Positions 1 through 6,844 of a stretch of 17,488 nt of DNA are shown one piece after another (position 1 is the first letter of the stretch; each line of letters opens with the position of its first letter). Made by a program: the position numbers and the translations under genes. A model generated the notes under the pieces. The model ran no database searches and was not told where the DNA came from. It saw only the letters and a list, made by a program, of their open reading frames with translations. Source of the DNA: Limnohabitans sp. (lineage in GTDB: Bacteria; Pseudomonadota; Gammaproteobacteria; Burkholderiales; Burkholderiaceae_C); NCBI GenBank assembly GCA_018883305.1, contig VEQI01000024.1, forward strand, positions 1-17,488, in the 5' to 3' direction.

Positions 1-390
1 GGCTGGGATCATCAGCCAAAAACTGAAGTTGTTCATGCGTGCAAAAGCCATGTCAGAGGCACCAATTTGCAGCGGAATCATCCAGTTCGCAAAACCAACG
101 AAGGCCGGCATGATGGCGCCAAACACCATGATCAGGCCGTGCATGGTGGTGAGCTGGTTGAAGAGCTCGGGGTTGACGACCTGCAGGCCGGGCTGGAACA
201 GCTCGGCGCGGATCAACAGGGCCAGCACACCGCCAATCATCAGCATGGCGAAAGCGAACAGCAGGTATAGGGTACCGATGTCCTTGTGGTTGGTGGCAAA
301 GACCCAGCGACGCCACCCGTGGGGTGCACCGTGGTGATCATCGTGTCCGTGGCCAGCAACGTGACCGTGGGGATCGAGAACTGCGCTCAT
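1..390 (-). CDS. ctaD: Cytochrome c oxidase subunit I, N-terminal 130 residues (cut by window edge)
   Basis: Catalytic subunit of the aa3-type haem-copper oxidase, an inner-membrane proton-pumping enzyme that reduces O2. Only the first 130 residues are present; the reading frame runs out of the window at base 1. Seen: a histidine-rich leader (7 His within residues 8-24), then the family-typical FATNHKDIGTLY (31-42), a first membrane helix (about 42-61), and TTMHGLIMVFGAIMPA (81-96), in which H84 matches the low-spin haem a ligand of this family. The ATG at 388-390 is preceded by AAGGA (398-402) with 7 nt spacing. It lies 28 bp downstream of coxB in the same direction, so the two are probably co-transcribed. 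The haem a3/CuB ligand region falls outside the window, so oxidase subtype cannot be checked here. Confidence 0.96.
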   Translation of the reverse strand, partial: MSAVLDPHGHVAGHGHDDHHGAPHGWRRWVFATNHKDIGTLYLLFAFAMLMIGGVLALLIRAELFQPGLQVVNPELFNQLTTMHGLIMVFGAIMPAFVGFANWMIPLQIGASDMAFARMNNFSFWLMIPA

Positions 391-418
391 GGTGAATTCC
401 TTCGAATGGAGTCAATAC

Positions 419-1585
419 TTACTTGCGGGCGGCCTTGACGTCGGCCGGCTGCACCAGCTGGCCCGTCTTGTTGGACCAGTTGTTCTTGGTGTAGCTGATC
501 ACGGCAGCCAGATCGGTGTCACTCAGCTGTTTCCACGCCGGCATGGCACCGCCAGCTTGACCGTTGAGCAACACGTTGATTTGCTTGTTCTTGTCGGCGT
601 CAAGCACGACCGCAGCGCCGTCCAGCGGCTTGATCGGGCCGGCGCCCTTGCCGTTGGGCTGGTGGCAGGCGGAACAGTTGGCGGCATACACTTTCTCGCC
701 GCGCTTGACGATTTCGTCCAGCGTCCAGACCTTGGAGGGATCATCCTGCTTGGCAGCCAGTTTCTTTTGCTCGGCGGCCACCCAGGCAGAGTAGTCTTCG
801 GCGCTCACCACTTTGACATGGATGGGCATGTAAGCGTGCTCTTTGCCGCACAGTTCCTGGCACTGACCATAGAAGTCACCGGTGCGCTCTGCACGGAACC
901 AGGTGTCACGCACGAAGCCGGGCAGCGCATCTTGCTTGATGCCCAGCTGGGGCACGGCAAACGCGTGGATCACGTCGTTGGCGGTGGTGATGATGCGGAC
1001 CTTTTTGTTGACGGGCACCACCAGCGGGTTGTCCACTTTGAGCAGGTAGTTGTCAATGGAGACGCCCTTGGCGCCGCTGTCGGAAATTTTGCGGTGCTCG
1101 TTGTCCAGCGTGGAGATGAAGCCAATGCCTTCACCCTCACCTTTGATGTAGTCGTAACCCCACTTCCACTGGTAACCCGTGGCTTTGATGGTGAGGTCGG
1201 CGTTGGAGGTGTCCTTCTGGGCCACCACCGTCTTGGTCGCGGGCAACGCCATCAAAATGACGATGATGAAAGGCACCACGGTCCAGGCGATTTCCACCTT
1301 GACCGATTCGTGGAAGGTGGCAGGCTTGTGACCCAGGGACTTGCGGTGCTTGAGAATGGAATAGAACATCACGCCGAAGACGGCGATGAAAATCACCGTG
1401 CAGATGATCAGCATGAACCAGTGCAACCAGGCCTGCTCTTCGGCGATCTTGGTCGCGCCTGCGGGCAAATTGAGTTGTCGCACGCCCGGACCGCCGGGCA
1501 AATCGTTCACGGCCCAGGCGGCCGTGGACAGCCAGGTTCCGAGCATGAGCAGGCTTGACGCCAACGTTCTGTTCAACTTGTTCAT
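419..1585 (-). CDS. coxB: Cytochrome c oxidase subunit II with fused C-terminal cytochrome c domain
   Basis: Subunit II accepts electrons at the binuclear CuA centre and passes them to subunit I. The 388-residue protein has a signal peptide (about 1-25), two membrane helices (about 53-77 and 97-115), the aromatic GYQWKW stretch (137-142), and a periplasmic cupredoxin domain with all CuA ligands: H207, then C242-x-E244-x-C246-x3-H250-x2-M253. A mono-haem cytochrome c domain follows, with CSACH (304-308) and a likely axial Met in GGAMPAW (M348), making this a caa3-like subunit longer than the plain form of roughly 250-300 residues. I chose the ATG at 1583-1585 because the signal peptide begins there; an in-frame start 13 codons upstream (1624) would add a polar stretch. 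It heads the operon with ctaD. Confidence 0.96.
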   Translation of the reverse strand: MNKLNRTLASSLLMLGTWLSTAAWAVNDLPGGPGVRQLNLPAGATKIAEEQAWLHWFMLIICTVIFIAVFGVMFYSILKHRKSLGHKPATFHESVKVEIAWTVVPFIIVILMALPATKTVVAQKDTSNADLTIKATGYQWKWGYDYIKGEGEGIGFISTLDNEHRKISDSGAKGVSIDNYLLKVDNPLVVPVNKKVRIITTANDVIHAFAVPQLGIKQDALPGFVRDTWFRAERTGDFYGQCQELCGKEHAYMPIHVKVVSAEDYSAWVAAEQKKLAAKQDDPSKVWTLDEIVKRGEKVYAANCSACHQPNGKGAGPIKPLDGAAVVLDADKNKQINVLLNGQAGGAMPAWKQLSDTDLAAVISYTKNNWSNKTGQLVQPADVKAARK

Positions 1586-1693
1586 CGTCTTCTCTTGAGT
1601 GACCTCGTGGGGTGATCCCGTCAAAACCCGGAGTTCTGGCGAGACACGCGATAGCCAGCCCAGGGCTCAGCCCCGAGCAAAACAGCGCCGCGC

Positions 1694-1702
1694 ATTGTAG
1701 CA
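1694..1702 (-). promoter_or_regulatory. Probable extended -10 promoter for coxB-ctaD
   Basis: Read on the minus strand the site is TGCTACAAT: a TGn extension followed by TACAAT, which is 5 of 6 matches to the sigma-70 -10 consensus. A TTGTCA hexamer (complement of 1723-1728) lies 23 bp upstream, too far for a standard -35 spacing, so the extended -10 would have to do most of the work. Transcription would start near 1687, giving a leader of about 100 nt before coxB. No regulator site was recognised. Confidence 0.45.
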
Positions 1703-1758
1703 AGCCTTCTCGTGGAGCTAGCTGACAACCATCTTGCGAGCCATCCATGTGCTCGCGC

Positions 1759-2700
1759 TCAGTCGCGCGCGGGACGCTGGCCCAGCATGGCCTTGAGGTC
1801 GTGCAGGGACACCTCGGTCTGGGCGGTCACTCGTGCCCGGGGGGTGGGTTTGAGCGCATGGCCATAGATCACCTCGAAGGTGAGGCTCAGGCGCCCGTCC
1901 TGCGCTTGGCGCAGCGGGGAGTCCGGGGCGGATAGCGCCGCACGCAGCCGTGCACCCCACCCTCGTCCACGGCAAGCCACATGGCGTGCAGGGCTCAGGT
2001 TACGACCCATCGCCCGCAAATCGGCCAGCAAAGCGTCCGCATCGGCGTAGGTCAGGGTGATGCGCTCCATGTCCATGACCGGCTCGGCAAAGCCCGCCTG
2101 CACCAGTAAATCGCCCCAGTCGTGCATGTCGGTGAAGGCATGCGTCGGTGACGGCCAGCCTTGCTGTTCGTACACCGCGCGAATTTCGCGCAGGGAATCC
2201 GGCCCCAGGCAGGAAAACATCACAAATCCATCCACCGCCAGGGCGTCATGCCACTGGCGCAACAGGGTCTGGGGATCGGGGTGCGCATGCAGGCTCATGT
2301 TGGCCCACAGCATCTGGGCCTGTCCGACATCGGCCTGTGCCTGCACGACAGGCGGCGTCTTCCAGAACTGCCAGCGCGGCTTGGCCAGTTGCGCGCGCGT
2401 GGCCGCCAGGCGCTGAACCGAGGATTCCACCCGAGTCACCAGGGCCTGGGGGTAGCGCTGCGCCAACAGGTCCGCAGCCGTCCAGCCCCCCAGTGAAGGC
2501 GACCAGTCCACCCAATGGGCAGGGGCCTGTCGCATCCATTGCAGCCGCGACTCCATGCGGCGTGCCACTTCGCCGTGCAGCCAGGCATCCGCGCCTAGGG
2601 CAGCCGGCACCCGTCCCTGCAGCCAGCGCTGGGCAGCCACCGCATCCATGGGTGGTCGCGGGTTGCTGGGTGATGGGTTCACAAGGGGGGTGTCAAGCAT
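1759..2700 (-). CDS. bioC: BioC-like SAM-dependent methyltransferase (putative malonyl-ACP O-methyltransferase)
   Basis: Probable class I methyltransferase of the BioC group, which methylates malonyl-ACP to open the pimelate branch of biotin synthesis in the cytoplasm. The 313-residue protein has WANMSLHAHPDP (132-143), then FSCLGPDSLREIRAVY (162-177) and FTDMHDWGDLLVQAGF (189-204), the arrangement of betaproteobacterial BioC homologues. The SAM-binding motif I, normally D/E-x-G-x-G-x-G, is degenerate here (WVDWSPSLGG, 63-72), so activity is not certain. The start at 2698-2700 (MLDTP) avoids overlap with the divergent comF; a GTG at 2739 (13 residues more) and an ATG at 2649 are alternatives. 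No other bio gene is in the window. It could instead be a methyltransferase of another specificity. Confidence 0.68.
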   Translation of the reverse strand: MLDTPLVNPSPSNPRPPMDAVAAQRWLQGRVPAALGADAWLHGEVARRMESRLQWMRQAPAHWVDWSPSLGGWTAADLLAQRYPQALVTRVESSVQRLAATRAQLAKPRWQFWKTPPVVQAQADVGQAQMLWANMSLHAHPDPQTLLRQWHDALAVDGFVMFSCLGPDSLREIRAVYEQQGWPSPTHAFTDMHDWGDLLVQAGFAEPVMDMERITLTYADADALLADLRAMGRNLSPARHVACRGRGWGARLRAALSAPDSPLRQAQDGRLSLTFEVIYGHALKPTPRARVTAQTEVSLHDLKAMLGQRPARD

Positions 2701-2717
2701 GGCCGCGTCAGTATATT
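2690..2717 (+). promoter_or_regulatory. Possible comF-trmL promoter giving a leaderless mRNA
   Basis: TATATT at 2712-2717 resembles a -10 element and GTGTCA at 2690-2695 matches 4 of 6 positions of a -35, with 16 bp between. The predicted start of transcription falls at about 2723-2725, on the comF ATG itself (2724). The only purines upstream of the ATG are GGGGCG, directly abutting it, which is too close for a normal ribosome binding site. Confidence 0.3.
2710..2715 (-). promoter_or_regulatory. Possible -10 element for the bioC-like gene
   Basis: The complement of 2710-2715 reads TATACT, 5 of 6 matches to the sigma-70 -10 consensus. It ends 9 nt before the bioC-like ATG, so the mRNA would have almost no leader. 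No good -35 hexamer is found 16-18 bp upstream. It overlaps the candidate comF -10 on the other strand. Confidence 0.22.
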
Positions 2718-2723
2718 GGGGCG

Positions 2724-3440
2724 ATGTTGTCCTCCTCACGCCTGTTCACATCGACCCGGCCCGCTGTGCGGGCAGTCCTTGACTGGGCATCGTACTGGCC
2801 AAGCCGTTGCTGGATTTGCGGCAGCTGGCCCACCCAGGCGCTGTGCGAGGACTGTGTCACCGCCTTTGCCCAACCCGGGGCGAGGCACTCGGCTGGTGTG
2901 GCAGGCCTGGAGGGTTGCCACGCCGCACTGGACTACGCTTACCCGTGGGATCGTTGCATTGCCACCTTCAAGTTTGGTCAACAGCCCGGTCTGGCACGCC
3001 CGTTGGCCGGGCTGATGTCGCATGCCCCCGGCATCGCGCCCGCCCTGGAAGCAGTGGACCTGGTGGTGCCCATGCCACTCTCCCCCCAACGCCTGCGAGC
3101 CCGTGGCTACAACCAGGCCCATGAACTGGCCCGCCACCTGTTGGCTGCCCTCCGGACAGAAACGCTGCCCCAGCCACGCTACACCCCTCATTTGCTGTTG
3201 CGTGCACGGGACACGCCGGCCCAATCCGGACTGGACGCCCGCACGCGCAGCACCAATCTGTCAAAAGCCCTTCAGATCCTGCCCCAACACCATGATCAGG
3301 TCCGGGGGTGTCGGGTGGCGGTGGTGGATGACATCCTGACCACGGGTGCCACGCTGCGCGAGGCCGCACGCGCCTTGCGTGCGGCTGGCGCCCGCTCCGT
3401 GGTGGGCGTGGTGCTGGCCCGCACGCCTGCGGTAAGCTAG
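2724..3440 (+). CDS. comF: ComF family phosphoribosyltransferase-like protein
   Basis: ComF proteins take part in DNA uptake/competence in several bacteria; in most betaproteobacteria the exact role is unproven. The 238-residue protein has an N-terminal zinc ribbon (C29-x2-C32 and C41-x2-C44), the conserved RLRARGYNQAHELA (123-136), and a PRPP-loop signature of type I phosphoribosyltransferases, VVDDILTTGAT (200-210). Length is normal for the family (about 220-250). The ATG at 2724 is chosen because it puts the zinc ribbon about 28 residues in; the open frame extends far upstream, but that part is antisense to the bioC-like gene and has no family similarity that I recognise. It diverges from the bioC-like gene over 23 bp and is followed by trmL after only 5 bp, so the pair is probably one transcript. 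Confidence 0.88.
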   Translation: MLSSSRLFTSTRPAVRAVLDWASYWPSRCWICGSWPTQALCEDCVTAFAQPGARHSAGVAGLEGCHAALDYAYPWDRCIATFKFGQQPGLARPLAGLMSHAPGIAPALEAVDLVVPMPLSPQRLRARGYNQAHELARHLLAALRTETLPQPRYTPHLLLRARDTPAQSGLDARTRSTNLSKALQILPQHHDQVRGCRVAVVDDILTTGATLREAARALRAAGARSVVGVVLARTPAVS

Positions 3441-3445
3441 CCGGC

Positions 3446-3919
3446 ATGTTCCATATTGTTCTGGTCCACCCTGAAATTCCGCCCAACACGGGCAACGTCA
3501 TCCGGCTGGCCGCCAACACGGGCTGCACCCTGCATCTCATCGAGCCCCTGGGCTTTTCCATGGAAGATCGCCAGATGCGCCGGGCCGGCCTGGATTACCA
3601 CGAGTACGCGCAAGTGCAACGACATGCCAGCTGGGCAGAATTTCAAGCCAGTGAACGTCCGGATCCGGCCCGCTGTTTTGCCCTCACCACGCGTGGCCAG
3701 CGCGGCGTACACGAGGTGGCCTTTCAGCCCGGGGACTGGTTGGTGTTTGGCAGTGAGACGCAGGGGCTGCCCCCCGATCTCCGCGAGCAATTCGCTACCG
3801 ACCAGCGCTTACGTCTGCCCATGCGGGCCGAGCAACGCAGCCTCAACCTCTCCAACGCAGTGGCCGTGGTGGTCTTTGAGGCCTGGCGACAACAGGGCTT
3901 TGCCGGCGCAGGCCGTTGA
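3446..3919 (+). CDS. trmL: tRNA (cytidine(34)-2'-O)-methyltransferase (SPOUT family)
   Basis: TrmL is a trefoil-knot methyltransferase that 2'-O-methylates the wobble base C34/U34 of tRNA-Leu isoacceptors using SAM. The 157-residue length matches the family. Seen: the N-terminal PEIPPNTGNVIRLAANTGC (9-27), GFSMEDRQMRRAGLDY (36-51), and the C-terminal knot motifs FGSETQGLP (101-109) and LPMRAEQRSLNLSNAVAVV (124-142), which hold the SAM-binding and dimer residues. It begins 5 bp after the comF stop and is probably translated from the same mRNA. It ends 5 bp before the stop codon of the convergent MaoC gene, so there is little room for a separate terminator. Confidence 0.95.
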   Translation: MFHIVLVHPEIPPNTGNVIRLAANTGCTLHLIEPLGFSMEDRQMRRAGLDYHEYAQVQRHASWAEFQASERPDPARCFALTTRGQRGVHEVAFQPGDWLVFGSETQGLPPDLREQFATDQRLRLPMRAEQRSLNLSNAVAVVVFEAWRQQGFAGAGR

Positions 3920-3924
3920 GGCGT

Positions 3925-4380
3925 TCAGGCAAATCGGCGGGCAATCGTTTCAGCCACACACACCGGCTTGTCGCTGCCCTCACGCTCCACCTGCACCTGC
4001 CAAATTTGCTGAAAGCCCTGGGGCTCGATCGGGTCACAACTCAGCAAAGTGATGCGGGCACGCAATCGGCTGTTGACCAGCACAGGCGCCATGAAACGCA
4101 CCTTGTTCAGGCCATAGTTGATGCTCATGCGCACCTGGTCGATGCGCATGGCCGATTCGAAGAACTTGGGCACCAAAGACAGCGTCAGGTAGCCATGGGC
4201 AATGGTGGCGCCAAACGGCCCCTCGGCTGCGCGTTTGGGGTCCACGTGTATCCATTGGTGGTCGCCCGTGGCCTGGGCAAACAGATCAATCTGCGATTGC
4301 GTGACGGTGATCCAGTCGCTGACCGCCACTTCCTGTCCCACGCACTGGGCCACTTCCTGCAGGGATGCAAACACTTTCAT
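3925..4380 (-). CDS. MaoC-like (NodN-type) dehydratase/hydratase
   Basis: Single hot-dog-fold MaoC protein of 151 residues. Members of this family hydrate enoyl thioesters or related substrates; the natural substrate of the NodN-like branch is generally unknown. The hydratase motif is present: FAQATGDHQWIHVDPKRA (34-51), with catalytic D40 and H45 spaced as in R-specific enoyl hydratases, followed by GPFGATIAHGYLTLSL (54-69). The ATG at 4378-4380 has AAAGG (4388-4392) 7 nt upstream. The open frame continues to 4911, but that extension is antisense or off-frame to the TauE gene and was rejected. It is the last gene of the probable operon 3925-7450, 17 bp after the TauE-like gene. It could finish a catabolic route after ring cleavage or act on an acyl-CoA, but this is inference. 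Confidence 0.85.
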   Translation of the reverse strand: MKVFASLQEVAQCVGQEVAVSDWITVTQSQIDLFAQATGDHQWIHVDPKRAAEGPFGATIAHGYLTLSLVPKFFESAMRIDQVRMSINYGLNKVRFMAPVLVNSRLRARITLLSCDPIEPQGFQQIWQVQVEREGSDKPVCVAETIARRFA

Positions 4381-4397
4381 GACGAGGCCTTTCAGAT

Positions 4398-5165
4398 TCA
4401 GGCGCGCATCACCGCGTCCCACAGCAGCTTGCTGCCCGTGAGGAACAGGCCGAAGTGGGCCAGGCGGTAAAAGAGCGCGGGTTGGATATTGCGGGCAATC
4501 TTCAACCCCAGCCAGACCCCAATGGGCGCAAACGGCAACAGCAGCGCGGATGTGCCCAGGTTGCGCCAGTCCAGCAGCCCCAGCAGCCCATAAGGAATCC
4601 ACTTGGAGAGGTTGAGGAAGAAAAAGAGCACCGCCATGGTGGCCGTGAAGGTCAGCGGGGGCAAGCGCATCGGCAACACATAGGCATTCACGGGCGGCCC
4701 ACCCGTGTGGGCGATGAAACTGGTGAACCCCCCCAAGGTGACCAGAATGCGCCCCAGCCAGCGTGGCGGCGGCGGGCTGTCTGCCTTGATGGGAAAGAGC
4801 AGTCGCTGGGTCAGGAACAGCAGGGTGAAGCCGCCCACCAGACCCGACACCAAATGGGTGTTCAGCGTACCGAAGGAGAAGTAACCCACCACGGTACCCA
4901 TCAAGCCCCATGGCAATAAAAAGCGCAGCAAGGCACGGTCACAGTGCTGGCGCAGGGCCGCCAGCCCCAACACATCCAGCAAAAACAACACCGGCATGAG
5001 AATGGCCGCGGCCTGGGGCACGGTCACTGTCATGGCCAGCATGGGCACCGCCAGGGCGCCAAACCCGATGCCGAAGCCGCTTTTGCTGATGCCCAGCAAA
5101 ATCACGGCCGGCACGGCCATGACATAGAACCAGGGATCAGTGATGCACCAGGTACTCACGCTCAC
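4398..5165 (-). CDS. TauE/SafE family inner-membrane permease
   Basis: Predicted integral membrane protein of 255 residues in the sulfite exporter TauE/SafE family (formerly DUF81). Known members are linked to export of sulfite, sulfoacetate or other organic anions, often beside sulfonate-degradation genes. Seen: the internally repeated family motif, first as LGISKSGFGIGFGALAVPML (24-43) and again as GGFTSFIAHTGGPPVN (145-160), with about eight hydrophobic segments. I start it at the GTG at 5163-5165, because this GTG overlaps the TGA of the upstream nitroreductase (5162-5164) as GTGA, the usual sign of coupled translation; a TTG at 5177 would add four residues. There are no sulfonate-metabolism genes in the window, so the transported anion is unknown. 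Confidence 0.85.
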   Translation of the reverse strand: MSVSTWCITDPWFYVMAVPAVILLGISKSGFGIGFGALAVPMLAMTVTVPQAAAILMPVLFLLDVLGLAALRQHCDRALLRFLLPWGLMGTVVGYFSFGTLNTHLVSGLVGGFTLLFLTQRLLFPIKADSPPPPRWLGRILVTLGGFTSFIAHTGGPPVNAYVLPMRLPPLTFTATMAVLFFFLNLSKWIPYGLLGLLDWRNLGTSALLLPFAPIGVWLGLKIARNIQPALFYRLAHFGLFLTGSKLLWDAVMRA

Positions 5166-5749
5166 AACACCGTGCAAGCCTGCTCAAAACTCAGACGCGG
5201 ATTGCGCGGGAACAGCTTGCTGTCGTCGCCGTAGCCCAGGTTGAGAATGAAATTGACAGAGCAACGGCCGTCGGGGAAGAACTCGGCGTTGACCTTGGCG
5301 GCGTCGAACCCGCTCATGGGGCCGCAATCCAGGCCCAGCGCGCGAGCCGCGATCATGAAGTACGCGCCACTCAGCGTGCTGTTGCGCGAGGCGGTGGCCG
5401 CCGCCAGTGCGGCATTGCCTTCAAACAAGGCCTTGGCGTCTGCAAAGTTGGGAAAGACCAGCGGCATGTGCTCATAGAACTGGTTGTCCGTGGCCACAAT
5501 CACCACCACCGGTGCGGAGCGGGTCTTGTCCACATTGCCCGGACTCATGGTGGGCAGCAACCGCTCCTTGGCCTGGGCCGTGTGCAAGATGACGTAGCGC
5601 GCCGGCTGGGCGTTCATGGAAGTGGCGCCCATTTTGGCGATGTCATACACCTGTTGCACCAAAGACAGCGGCACCGGCTTGTCTTGAAAACCATTGGCCG
5701 TGCGTGCGTTGAGAAACAATTGCTCCAAAGCGGCTTGAGAGAGAGTCAT
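5162..5749 (-). CDS. RutE-like nitroreductase-family protein (putative malonic semialdehyde reductase)
   Basis: FMN-dependent NAD(P)H oxidoreductase fold, 195 residues, the typical length of RutE/HadB-type enzymes. RutE reduces malonic semialdehyde to 3-hydroxypropionate in uracil degradation. Seen: ARTANGFQDKPVP (15-27), KMGATSMNAQPARYVI (39-54), SPGNVDKTRSAPVVVIVA (69-86), ARALGLDCGPMSGFD (135-149) and LGYGDDSKLFPRNPRLSF (171-188), all characteristic of this subgroup. The ATG at 5747-5749 has TAGGA (5756-5760) 6 nt upstream. Other rut genes are absent from the window, so the role may be reduction of another aldehyde or enone. It lies 72 bp after the Bug gene and overlaps the TauE-like gene. 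Confidence 0.85.
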   Translation of the reverse strand: MTLSQAALEQLFLNARTANGFQDKPVPLSLVQQVYDIAKMGATSMNAQPARYVILHTAQAKERLLPTMSPGNVDKTRSAPVVVIVATDNQFYEHMPLVFPNFADAKALFEGNAALAAATASRNSTLSGAYFMIAARALGLDCGPMSGFDAAKVNAEFFPDGRCSVNFILNLGYGDDSKLFPRNPRLSFEQACTVL

Positions 5750-5821
5750 GAAATGTCCTAGAAATCAAACATGCAAAGTGCCATGCGCGGGGCAGATGGC
5801 CTGATCCGGCGTGAGAGAGAG

Positions 5822-6841
5822 CTATTCGGGTTGGAGTCCGGCGGCTCGCATCAACGGCACCCAGCGATCCAGGTCCCGGCGCAACAAAGCTCGCGCATCC
5901 TCCCCGATGACGGCCAGGGGGCGACCCCCTGCCCTCTCGAAGCGCTCCATCACGTCCGGCGATTGCGCCGCGCGGGCAAACTCGGTGCGCCAACGCGCCA
6001 GCTCGGGCGCCGGTGTGCGGGCCGGGGCAAAAAAGCCAAACCAGGACTCCAGCTCCAAGGCCGCCGCGCCGGTTTCACGCAGCGTGGGCACCCCAGGATG
6101 CATGGGCAACCGGGCTGAACCCGAGACGGCCAGCGCCTTGAGGCTGCCCGCGTCCACATGCACGCGCGCCGTGGAGGAAAGATCAAAGAACACATCCACG
6201 CGCCCACCCAGCAAGTCGGCATAGGCCGGCTGCGCGCCACGATAGGGGACATGGGTGATCTGCACGCCAGCCAAGTGCCACAAGGCCGCGGCCAGCACAT
6301 GCTGGCCTGAACCGTTGCCCGCGGAGGCATAGCTCAGTCGCCCAGGGTTGGCCTTGGCGTAAGCCACCAACTCACCCAGGGTGGCAAAAGGCAAATCCTT
6401 GCGGGCCACCAGGGTGTAGCTATAGGCAGCTGCCAGACCAATGGGTTCAAAATCCTTCAGGGGGTCGTAGCTGAGTTGCTTGAACAGGCCCACATTCAAG
6501 ACCATGTTGGACACGGAGCCCGTCAACACGGTGTAACCGTCCGGGGCCGCCTTGGCCGCCAGATCGGTCCCCACCAGGGTGCCGGAACCCGTGCGGTTTT
6601 CCACCACCACGCTGCTTTTGAAGCTTTGCCCCAGCTTGTCCGCCAGCGTGCGTGCCACGAAATCAAAACCGCCACCGGGTGGCTGCGGCACGATCACGCG
6701 GATGGGCCGGTTGGGAAACACGTCCTGCGCCCGAACCGCCGTTGCGCCCAAAGCGCTCGAGAGGGCACCGGCCAGTCCACCCAGCAGTTGGCGCCGGTGG
6801 ATCATGCCGTTGAACTTGGGCAGTGAAGATGCGGCTTGCAT
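5822..6841 (-). CDS. Bug-family (TctC-like) periplasmic tricarboxylate-transporter-type binding protein
   Basis: Extracytoplasmic solute receptor, 339 residues. Seen: an export signal with an Arg-Arg pair (MIHRRQLLGGLAGALSSALG, 13-32) ending near AVRAQD (35-40); the mature start FPNRPIRVIVPQPPGGGFD (42-60); DGYTVLTGS (about 100-108); and GRLSYASAGNGSGQHVLAA further on. This is the standard Bug layout, in which the two main-chain loops grip a ligand carboxylate. The start could be the ATG at 6841 or the one at 6805 (12 residues shorter, immediately before the signal peptide); neither has a clear ribosome site. It is 3 bp downstream of the SnoaL-like gene. No TctA or TctB membrane partner is in the window, as is common for the expanded Bug families of Burkholderiales. 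The ligand is unknown, likely an organic acid used by the neighbouring enzymes. Confidence 0.93.
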   Translation of the reverse strand: MQAASSLPKFNGMIHRRQLLGGLAGALSSALGATAVRAQDVFPNRPIRVIVPQPPGGGFDFVARTLADKLGQSFKSSVVVENRTGSGTLVGTDLAAKAAPDGYTVLTGSVSNMVLNVGLFKQLSYDPLKDFEPIGLAAAYSYTLVARKDLPFATLGELVAYAKANPGRLSYASAGNGSGQHVLAAALWHLAGVQITHVPYRGAQPAYADLLGGRVDVFFDLSSTARVHVDAGSLKALAVSGSARLPMHPGVPTLRETGAAALELESWFGFFAPARTPAPELARWRTEFARAAQSPDVMERFERAGGRPLAVIGEDARALLRRDLDRWVPLMRAAGLQPE

Positions 6842-6844
6842 GGC

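Noticed and set aside
389..1558. Long plus-strand open frame (389 codons) opposite coxB
   Set aside because: It is exactly antisense to coxB, which has complete CuA and haem motifs; long antisense frames are expected in GC-rich genes, and the protein shows no recognisable domain.
1655..1680. GGGCT-C-AGCCC palindrome upstream of coxB as a terminator for the bioC-like gene
   Set aside because: The loop would be a single base, and no T-run follows in the minus direction.
2148..2723. Upstream extension of comF
   Set aside because: The extra 192 codons lie antisense to the bioC-like gene; the zinc ribbon near residue 28 of the short form fits ComF.
4381..4911. N-terminal extension of the MaoC frame to 4911
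   Set aside because: The extra segment overlaps the TauE-like gene in another frame on the same strand and would precede the normal MaoC start, which has its own ribosome site.
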